NCBI GenBank assembly: GCA_023014485.1
Contig: JAJOZX010002577.1
Location: 1 to 64,000 of the forward strand
Source of the DNA: Bathynomus jamesi
Lineage: Eukaryota > Arthropoda > Malacostraca > Isopoda > Cirolanidae
DNA length: 64,000 bases
Reading direction: 5' to 3'
Shown here: piece after piece, positions 55,887-64,000 of the stretch
Numbering within the stretch: position 1 is the first letter of the stretch
Layout of the letters: every line of letters starts with the position of its first letter
The notes under the pieces: generated by a model
Told to the model about the DNA's origin: nothing
What the model saw: the letters and a program-made list of their open reading frames with translations, nothing else
The model's database searches: none
Position numbers and translations under genes: made by a program

Positions 55887-57379
55887 GGAGGGAGGTCAGA
55901 AGGAAGCTAAGGATGGCAAAACGAATTAAAACAAAAGATCTTTGGGATTCATATTATGAAGCTCAGAGATCCTTTAAGTATGAAATCAGGAGGGCAAAGA
56001 GATCTTCCTCGAGAAGTTTCTGTAATAGGGCTGAGGGAATGGATTCTCCATCCAGGATCTCTCCTCACCTAGTTAAAACAGACGAAAACCTTCAACAGTG
56101 AGCAAGATAAAATGAGAAAGAAGATTGAAAGATTTCTGAAACAGGACTAATTATAAAAGAAAAATAATAATAGCAAACAGGCTTGCAATACCAGTTATCC
56201 ACTACAGTTTTGGAATTGTGGATTGTCCTCAGGTAAACATAAACAAGATGAATGCCAAAATGAAGGAAAAATAACGACACTGAACAAATTACTTTATAAA
56301 AACCTCGCGTCAAGAGAATATACCTCCGCAGAAGGCAGAAGAGTTTTGGACTCGGAATCAACCGCCTCTACAAGTGAATCATTATCATCATTGGTCAGTA
56401 TCTGAGAAGTGCTATGAACAATCATTTACAAATACTCTGACATCACTGTGATAACCATAGCTGTGATATCATAACAGACGTTGAACGTCCAGATATGACC
56501 GCCACATTAATGACAAGGAAAAGCAGGAGTGTGTACGTCAAGAACAAAGAAATACTTTGTTTGTAGACAGAATGCGAGGCTTGAAGGGTAGATTCAAGAA
56601 CTAGAGAAAGAATACATCGATAAAGAGAAATACCTGGAGTGGCTCAGAGGAGGAATACTACATTTTGAAGATGAGAGAATAATGATAGACGCTCAAAATC
56701 AGGCCTTATACACAAACGGCCTTAATAAAGGGCAAGATTTCAGCCAATTACAAGTACCGTTTCTGCTAAAATGAGCCGGAAAGTGTTTGGGTGTCGGACT
56801 TAAGAGGTTGATACTACGCCACTAGACGACAATATTTGTGGACTCGTACATTGGATAACCTATAAAATATAACATTGAAATTAACAAACATTTTTGGAAA
56901 CATTTACCACATTCACTACTAAGAAATGAAGAGATTACAATTTTTTGACAATAATTCGAAAGGGGTTAACCATGGAAAACGGAGCCGTTAAACCCAATAT
57001 TGTAATTTTTGGAATGAAAAATGGAACAGCCTTCATAATAGAAATAAACGTAGGTACCAAATAATTTTGGGATAGAGTGCAGAGAAAGTCAAAATACTAA
57101 GATCTGAAAAAAATGACTTATGGAGAACCTAAGCATTGGGCAAGATAGATATAATACGTGCCACAGTCGGAATCTCCTAACGAAGAGAATATTTGAAAAG
57201 TACTTGGAAATTATACCCAGGTCACCAGCCACACTCGAAGTTTAATCGGAAGTTATTATAGAAACGGCATTTATCTAGAAAAAATCCACGGGACTAACTT
57301 AAGAGATACAAGTACCATTCTTTCAGTTCCAGCTGAAAATTTGGATGATACAATAAGAAAATTTAAAAAAAATAAAGGA

Positions 57380-57515
57380 GTAAAGAAACCCTTTTAATTA
57401 TGTGCATTTGTTATTAGCGTAGTAGGAAGCTTTGCCCGTGAAAAGAGTTTAAGAATTCGCCTTTTAAATGTGAGCATTTAAAGTTTTCATCTCAAAAATG
57501 TATTTAAGAATGCAC
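57380..57515 (+). pseudogene. C2H2 finger remnant downstream of a LINE insertion
   Basis: KKPF, then after a shift FKVFISKMYLRMHTGERFP. The HTGERF linker is diagnostic of C2H2 arrays. It matches the style of the fingers at 52.4-52.7 kb and suggests that the terminal exon was split by the LINE at about 52.8-57.3 kb. Confidence 0.5.
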
Positions 57516-57519
57516 ACTG

Positions 57520-58240
57520 GAGAACGTTTCCCACACCAACTGATCCGCAGCCAGCCAGACAATGTCGTGAGTCAGATTGTGATTTGAAACGAATTCGAAG
57601 AATAATTCTCGAGCAATATCGAAGAAGTTAAACATACGAAGTTTTGTGACCGACCAAGATCGGTAAAAATAAAAAGAAACCTGTATCAAAACAACTGATA
57701 AAAAAATCATCACCCCAATTCAGAACGTTGTATCGTTGAATGTGCCTTTAACAGAAATAAACGTGGTAAACTTTGCGGTCAAGTTTTATGTTCAAGAAGG
57801 TAATCCTTCATTACAAACTGCATCCACCAGTCCAGAATCCAAAGTGAACTGTTAAGGGAGTCTAGTTTACCCTCCCTTGGTACCAACCTCAGGTTTGAAC
57901 TGTGAGTACATAGTTCAGTGTTAAACATTCTAGTGTCTCATTGTTTTTTTTTAAAATGAAGCGCTTATTAAAGAATCAGAATCGGAACCAGTTTTGGTTG
58001 AATGTATTTTCATTTTAGGGCAATATTGTATATTTACTGAATTGGTTATTTATGAGTGATTTAGCTTCGACTCTACAAAAGTAGACCCTGCCTCAGGTCT
58101 TTGGCCTATGCACGCACATATTTAGTGTAGTGTTCAGCTTTTGGTAATTTTTATGTAAAGAATGTTTTGTATTGATTTATTTTGATTTATGGCCAAAATG
58201 GCATATCTAATAAATGCATCTTAAGACTATGTAGTGAATT
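57520..58240 (+). other. Possible 3' UTR with poly(A) signal
   Basis: No coding frame recognised. AATAAA at 58,209-58,214 follows an AT-rich stretch on the same strand as the zinc-finger remnants and may be the old 3' end of that gene. This is inference from position. Confidence 0.3.
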
Positions 58241-58664
58241 ATTGTCCTGGACTTATACCATGGAACTGATGGGAAGAATAAAGGCAAATTATTTTCATAG
58301 GCCAATAGGTTAAGCGATTTTCGCTGAAGACTCGTGATGGTATATTTTTGTGATCGTAAATATTTGTTTGTAAATGAATGAGAGAACTGCAGTGATACGT
58401 GGTAACATACAATACCCAGAAACTCTAGGCAACCACAGTCCAACAATGTTCCCGCTAGGCATGCGAGAAATGAATATTGTCCTTGCCCTCACCATCCTGT
58501 AGAAGGGGTGCTCGAATCTGCTGGAATTACTCCTAACGAAGCCGACGCCTTGGGTGTGCACTCTGGGGTTTAATGGGGACAAAGACTACCCCCAAATCAC
58601 GCGTACTTGAGTGATTGCAATGCACACATCGAGGTAACAGGAAACTGCCAGATTGTTAAAGTTA

Positions 58665-59170
58665 TCACCCCCTCTCCCCCGTGATAAGAAGACATACGGC
58701 AGCTTGGATAATGTTGTGCTTCGTTAAAAATTCCCTTATGGAGAGTGCTGTATGAGAGGGCGTATTGTCGTCATACAACATCCATGAACCTGACGCCCAT
58801 TTTGCGCACTCCATAAGGGAATTCTTAACGAAGCACAACATTCCACTGGTTCCCCAACCACCGTATTCGCCGGATTTGGCACCGTGTGACTTTTTCCTGT
58901 TCCCTAAGCTGAAAAAAACCTCAAGGGAAAAAGATTTCAGGGAGTACCAGAGATCGAACAAACATTATACAAGTGGGCCATAGAAGGTTGAGAGAGATTT
59001 GTCTTGGGCACTGGCTATGTAGGCCAGTGAATCACTATGAATAATGAACATATAGTTGCCTACGCCACTGCTTCCAGATTTGAGATCAATAAATGGCTGG
59101 ACCGCTGGAATCACTGTTTACATTCAATCAGGAGACAAATTTGATTAGGTATGTGACATTTAGTTTTGCA
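58665..59170 (+). pseudogene. Mariner transposase fragments in head-to-head arrangement
   Basis: The + strand (58,800-59,170) reads SIREFLTKHNIPLVPQPPYS then PDLAPCDFFLFPKLKK, the third catalytic Asp block and the C-terminus of a mariner. The minus strand (about 58,790-58,690) encodes MLYDDNTPSHTALSIREFLT-KHNI, the second Asp block overlapping the same residues. The two copies meet at about 58,780 as an inverted repeat. This is a rearranged relic, not an element with normal ends. Confidence 0.75.
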
Positions 59171-59199
59171 TCTGTCCCGGAGCTTTTTTTATTAGACCT

Positions 59200-59955
59200 C
59201 GTATGTAGGAAAGGTAACTCGTAAGTCAATAAGTTCAACATTTCATACGTAGGTAACGTCAATCTATATCTTGAAACTTGAAACTTAGTCTAATAGGAAA
59301 TAGAGGCATCAGAATTCTGCAAGGGTACCCTACGAACATTGTTTAGCGACAACTATAAAATAAGACTAGACTTGGCTCAACATGACTAGATTTCAATAAA
59401 ATAGACGTTATTTCGAAAAAGTTAATTATAATAATATAAATAGCTTTAAAATGTATAATAGGACGGGGCGAAAATATATCGAACTCAAGTTCTCAGTATG
59501 AAACATGGCTGAAAAGATGCTCTACAGATCTACAGAAGCTAAGGCTAACAAAGACCCTAAGATCCACTCTAAGGCTAGCCCGAGAGAAAGGAAAGAGTAG
59601 GGGGTTAAGAGAAGAGAAGAAGGGGTTAAATAAGGAGCAACACCTATCATTCGTGGGTTAACATTCATTCAGAAAAAGAGGAAAAAGGTCTCACCATCAT
59701 CATCCGCCGGCCACTGCCGACAAGTCAGAAAAATAGTCGGAGAAATAGGAGAGGGGTGAAAGATGAAAAGAAGTAAAATAAGAACGCTTACAAACCATGC
59801 AAACACGTCTTAACTCACTGTCATACCATGCAAACTACAAACATGCAAGTAAAGAGAGTTACAGACATGCAAGAAAGGAGAAAAAAAAAAAAAAGTAGGT
59901 ACAGTTAAACAAAAAGTGGGTTAGTTTACGCTACGAGCTACATCTACGTTCGTGT
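59200..59955. other. No recognised gene
   Basis: Purine-rich on the + strand (59,560-59,900) with short direct repeats ACAAACATGCAAG / ACAGACATGCAAG near 59,840-59,875. It may include 3' UTR of the minus-strand CR1, but no boundary is clear. Confidence 0.4.
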
Positions 59956-59959
59956 TAGT

Positions 59960-61316
59960 CTAATTTTTTTTTTTTTTTTATTCTTTAATAATTAATTGCT
60001 GGCATCACACGCTGGCATGTCACAAGCTGGCATTCATCGTCAACAGACTCATCCTCGAGCACCACCACCAGAGCTCCTGTTGTTAACTTTCTTTTTTAAT
60101 TTTAAACAACGTTAATATTTTTAAAATGTCTGTCAAGACGGTTCTTAAACACATTAACGCTGGTAGAATGAACGACTGACGCGGGAAGATTATTCCATTT
60201 ATCAATTACTTTAAACGTAAAGAAGTTTTTAGCGATATTAGTAATGAAACGTCTGCCACGCAACTTGAATCCGTTATTGCGAGTATTACTATTATCGAAA
60301 GTGAACAATTTGTCAAAATTTACGTTATCGATGTTATTAACGATTTTGAAAACTTCAATAAGCTCCCCCCTTAATCTCCTAGTTTCGAGTGAATACAAGT
60401 CTAACACTTTGATCCTATCTTCATAAGGCTTGTTGCGCAATGACGGAATAAGTTTCGTGGCACGACGCTGAACCCTTTCTAACCTATCAATATCCTCACG
60501 CAAGTACGGGCACCAAAACTGAACGGCATATTCTAAATGAGGCCTGACTAGGGACTTGTAAAGGGCCAATATAATATCCTTCGATTTAAATTCGAAATTA
60601 CGCGCTATGAAGCCTAACATCCTATTCGCTTTTGCGCAAGACTCCAGGCACTGGTTCCTAACCTTTAAATCCTTAGATACGCGTACGCCTAAATCTACTT
60701 CCTCGTCAACGCTCGCTAACTCCCTATCATCCATCGTGTACGCGTAATTATTGTTGCGAGAACCTATATGCAAAACTTTACATTTGTCTACGTTAAATTG
60801 CATCTGCCACTTATCTGTCCACTCCATAATCCTATCTACATCGTCTTGAATCCTATTTCTATCGTCCTCGTTAACAACCTTACCGCCTATTTTAGTATCG
60901 TCCGCGAATTTTGAAACGTTACTAGTCAATCCTACATCTATGTCGTTAATGTAAATTACGAATAGCAATGGGCCTAACACTGAACCCTGTGGACACCGCT
61001 ACCTACATCTAACCACCCCGATTCACTACCATTAACTACGACCCTCTGTCTCCTAGCACGAAGCCATTCTTCTAACCAGTTAGCTACCTGACCGCGTATA
61101 CCGTGCGCTTTAACCTTCGCAATTAGTCTCCTATGCGGAACTGTATCGAACGCCTTTTTAAAATCTAAATAAATAACGTCAGCTGCCCTATGCCTATCGT
61201 ATTCGCGCACTACTTCGTTATAAAATTCTAACAAATTAGTTAAACAAGACCTATGGCGTCGAAACCCGTGCTGACTACTATTAATCAAATCTCTACTTTC
61301 TAAGTGATCGATAATT
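59960..61316 (-). pseudogene. CR1 LINE, 5'-truncated, RT half
   Basis: Minus strand: starts abruptly at about 61,316 (SSQHGFRRHRSCLTNLLEFY), then VIYLDFKKAFDTVPHRRLIA, GSESGWLDVGSGV, a one-base shift near 60,980, GPLLFVIYINDIDVGL, catalytic KFADDTKIGG, LGFIARNFEFKSKDIILALY, LVRPHLEYAVQFWCPYLRED and a C-terminus LDRHFKNINVV ending at 60,102. A T-run at 59,965-59,980 may be the copy's A-rich tail. 5' truncation is typical of target-primed insertion. It is closely related to the 9.4-14.6 kb CR1 but is a different subfamily. Confidence 0.9.
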
Positions 61317-61439
61317 TAGTTTGGTTAAAAATTATAACTATTAACTTTTATAAACCAAAACATTTGTTCATCACTAAATTATATGAAGTGTAACTGCTAT
61401 CCTCTTGTTGATTCATTTAAAATTTGACTTTGTTTTACT

Positions 61440-63330
61440 TTTTGAATTCTCGAACCGAGATTTTTTGCCGAGAATAACCATTCCATGGCGGGCGTCATGT
61501 CCGTAGACTTTTTCACTTGCAGAGGAGATTTCCTTCACATATCTTTCAACTACCTGGAAATGACACGGGTATGTGTCAAGAATTATGGGTTTTTGGCAGT
61601 CATCAGCCTACTTATAACATCAGAGAGTAAGGAAGGAACAGTAATATCCATTTCGTTCCAATTAATCATATCCATGTAGGTCGAAGCTGAAAAGTTGAGC
61701 CTGATGGATTTCTTGTCAAACATTCGAATTTCATCCGGTATAACACTCCTTTTCGCTTGTAGCACTTTTTCGACCGCTAGCTTCCGAATAGTCTTATTCT
61801 TGTCACGATAGCAGATAAAAGGATATTTTCAGGATGACAAAAGTAACTTGTTTTTTAACACAGGACGAATAATGTCTTGGTCGATTGTATGTAGTTTTTT
61901 ATAGAACTCAATCATGAAGAAAAGTTTTTGGCCCCATCTTGGCAAGACCAGTTTGCTTTGGTATAGAACCATGCAGGAGCATAGAAGTTCAGTATAAAAC
62001 GAGCAATCCTTTGAAGTGTGTCTGATGGTTTTTCGTGTGACATGTAATAACGTAAGAGACGATTTGCTTTTGTCAGCCACCGTGCATTATTGAGAGACCC
62101 AGGTTGAGCAGTTTCTAACAATTTGGTAGCTGGACCTCTATCATGACCGTTTTGAATTGACAAACACGCCTTATGGAGATATTGCTGGTCACTGCTGAGA
62201 TCTGCTAGCACTACTTCTGGTAAGTCCATCACTTTTCTAGCAAAGGGTGGAAATTTTGCAATTGGTCTGTTCTTTGGATCAAAATTCAGATCCTTGCCGA
62301 TTTTGTCCTGTGAACTTCTAGGTCCTGTCGTTTGCCCGTCAAGAACTTCCATGTATTTTCTCAAGGGAAGCTCATTAGTGTGAAATCATCAAATAAACCA
62401 TTGTAATGGTCTTCCCAATGTCAGCTCTAGTTTCCTAATTACTCCATTTGATTTACCTGTATTTACATTAGTTGCGCCACAAACTACTGCTTTTAAAGTC
62501 GATGCAGAGGTGGTGGTAGTAATTACTGATATAATTTCTTTAGCAATATCACTTGCCCTTCCACTTTCAGGAGCAACATGGTCAGTACATTCGTTTCCTG
62601 GAAATGAGACTAACGCAGAGTGGTCTGTATTCAAAGTCCGCTGGCATTCTCCCACTTTTGAAAGCGTTTCATCAATTTTTCCCATCAAATCCAAGGCAAA
62701 CTATTCCTTTATTTTGTTCTTCATGCTTCTTTCTTTCTATACTTCTCCACAAGGTTCTTTGACGACGCAGTTTACTGGGATCAATCGTTGTATTTTTAGA
62801 TAATAGATTAAGATCTTTTAAGACAGCATTAGCAATTAAACAAGCATCACGGGTGCTTATTTTGCATCGATCAACTGCCTTGCATAATTCTGGATATTGG
62901 TGTCGATTTTGAGAAGTGCTAGCTTCTGTATCTAACGCGTACTCGCTCGATTCGAAATCTTAATTTTGATTACCTTTTTCACTTTCAGGGCTGATCTCAC
63001 TAATATCACAAGGATTCAACTGCATTTCCTGGACAAAACTCTTTTATTTATCTTTAAAGAATTGTCTTTTATGCTTTTTGTTTTCTATTTGTTGTAGTTT
63101 TGAAGTTTTCACTTTGTCCAACTTACCTATACTCGTAATCATTTTTCGTTCAGTATGTTGATCAATCCAGAACTCCCATTCATCATTCGGGATTTTCTCC
63201 GCCTTAGCGCATTTACACTCCTTTTATGAGAACCGGAGGTATAGCACTTGCAGTAATATATGTCAAATAAATTTCTGAAGGAATCATATTTACTTTGATA
63301 AGTGCTAGAAGATCCTTTACTCATGGGATA
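61440..63330 (-). pseudogene. Third transposase-like pseudogene of unknown family
   Basis: Minus strand, several shifts. 63,324-63,139: SKYDSFRNLFDIYYCKCYTS. 62,694-62,389: AVVCGATNVNTGKSNGVIRK then LELTLGRPLQWFI. Shift; 62,364-61,912: LRKYMEVLDGQTTGPRSSQD, DLSSDQQYLHKACLSIQNGH, PGSLNNARWLTKANRLLRYY, ILNFYAPAWFYTK. Then IRPVLKNKLLLSS and, 61,765-61,583, VIPDEIRMFDKKSIRLNFSA and YMDMINWNE. I recognise the T-NVNTG, LQW(F)I, NARWLTKANRLLR and YAP-WF pattern as one shared by uncharacterised multi-copy proteins of arthropods and cnidarians. No TIRs were found around this copy. Confidence 0.65.
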
Positions 63331-63467
63331 TTTTCTAAGTTCTTGTCCCTTCTCAATTAATCTCTCTACCTTAATTACTATGCTTTTGAAGTCGATTATT
63401 GGAATGGAAGCATGGATATACAGTATATATATACAGTATGTATATGTATAAATTGTATATGTATATT

Positions 63468-64000
63468 GGGTGTTTCAGGAGGAAAGGTCAATACTTCGGG
63501 AGGTGATAGTATCGGTCATTGTGAGAAAAAAAGTTCATATGAACATGTGTCTAATTCTGAATGGTTATGGAGATAGAGCTGTTTGAATCTGATGCGCGCG
63601 CAGCTCTTCCTCCCCCCGCGGTGGTCCCATTCAATGGCCACCAAGGTCTCCAGACACCTCTCCGTTAGATAATTGTTTGTGGGGTTGGATGAAAAGTCAA
63701 GTTTACAAAAGAAAGGTGGATACACGAGATGAATTGCTCGCGCGCATTTTGGATGCTGCTGCCCGCATAAAGGAACGTCAAGATCAACTCAGACGAACAA
63801 TACGCGATCTTCGCACACGAGTTGCAAAGTGCATTGAGGTTGACGGGGGAATTTTCGAAAACGTATTGTAAACTGTAACAAATTTGTCATTTCTGTATCT
63901 GATACCATTCAAAATGCCAATGTTTAAACATTAAATGTTAGAAACAGTAATTGGTTTCTCTTTCTTGATTACCATTAACAATGCTGATTAACAATGCTTT
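63468..64000 (+). pseudogene. Mariner, internally deleted, running off the window
   Basis: The left end GGGTGTTTCAGGAGGAAAGG follows TATATT at 63,462. After a 5' segment, the sequence jumps to the transposase C-terminus: CLWGWMKSQVYKRKVDTRDE then LLARILDAAARIKERQ, ending GGIFENVL at 63,871. The PRSPDLSPLD block just before is decayed (GHQGLQTPLR-like in a shifted frame). The right end lies beyond the window. Its first ten bases are identical to the TIR of the element at 42,111. Confidence 0.75.

Larger units (their letters stand above)
54376..56096 (+). mobile_element. LINE fragment with R1/LOA-type endonuclease, 3'-truncated
   Basis: A GC-rich 5' region (CCCCCCTTGGGGTGCCGCC at 54,376) is followed by an ORF at 54,540. 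It sits inside the LINE at 53,050-57,330 and ends abruptly near 56,096 before any RT, with no A-tail visible. Base composition differs sharply from its AT-rich host. Confidence 0.7.
53050..57330 (+). pseudogene. LINE-type RT with FMDD motif, split by another LINE
   Basis: The first part (53,050-54,370) has an N-terminal Lys/Arg region; FWLKKLS-like text near 53,515; NYRPICCLKGS-like (YRPICCL) near 53,680; LLTSIKDYVYDHLTQNSCLE with QEWNGCRRNSFETKE; NFSMDWIGYQKC (block with catalytic Asp); RMYNISNKIMAVLE; and FMDDITL at about 54,150 (YMDD-type box). The second part (56,100-57,330) has RKKIERFLKQ, LAIPVIHYSF-like text, EYIDKEKYLEWLRGG, RIMIDAQNQALYTNGL and KVKILRSEKNDLWRT. I recognise this as a family commonly annotated as R2-like; clade placement needs a tree. 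Many stops. Confidence 0.65.

Overview
The window is a repeat-dense stretch of an animal genome, most likely an arthropod and possibly a decapod crustacean. The reasons are pentameric CCTAA/TTAGG tracts (the arthropod telomere unit) scattered as interspersed repeats, abundant AC/TA microsatellites, a CR1-type LINE whose first ORF carries an SGNH esterase domain, and many mariner/hAT elements. The species assignment is inference. There is no sign of bacterial gene organisation. The only plausible host gene is a broken C2H2 zinc-finger gene on the + strand (exons near 38.8, 40.9, 51.7, 52.4 and 57.4 kb).

Layout. 0-9 kb: a MITE, a 5S rRNA-like sequence, Tc1 and mariner relics, foldback repeats, a Merlin fragment, and a complete but gutted LTR retrotransposon (6737-8428). 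9.4-14.6 kb: a near full-length CR1 LINE. 15-18 kb: two large foldback elements, one built around telomere-like repeats. 18.2-25.2 kb: a dead LINE with PHD and CCCH fingers in ORF1, split by three hAT elements; removing each hAT plus one target copy restores the reading frame. 25.9-29.5 kb: another dead LINE, split by a hAT that itself contains a mariner-like MITE. 29,790-33,782: a 4 kb TIR element of unknown superfamily carrying a spliced, slightly broken gene, inserted at TA inside a CR1 relic. 34-38.4 kb: mariner and nested hATs. 39.1-40.5 kb: a hAT with two BED fingers. 41,487-48,577: a hAT swollen by at least five nested insertions, including a second unknown TIR element (42,111-45,478). 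48.8-57.4 kb: three more LINE types, one inserted in another. 58.6-64 kb: rearranged mariner, a 5'-truncated CR1, a third unknown transposase-like pseudogene (61.4-63.3 kb) and a truncated mariner.

The most interesting content is a set of three diverged pseudogenes (30.2-33.3, 42.3-44.5 and 61.4-63.3 kb). They appear to share a motif plan: an aromatic-Asp motif, a D-T/N motif followed by SN-G or VN-TG, a C-x2-H helix motif, and an Asn/His-Ala-Arg-Trp block. Two of them sit inside short-TIR elements flanked by TA. I could not assign them to a named transposase superfamily. Reading-frame continuity across the empty site shows that the 31 kb copy duplicated exactly TA on insertion.

Almost every coding sequence here is damaged, so most entries are pseudogenes; the mariner at 46,836-48,146 is the best preserved. 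Repeated single-base frame breaks in otherwise well-conserved ORFs could partly reflect sequencing or assembly indels.
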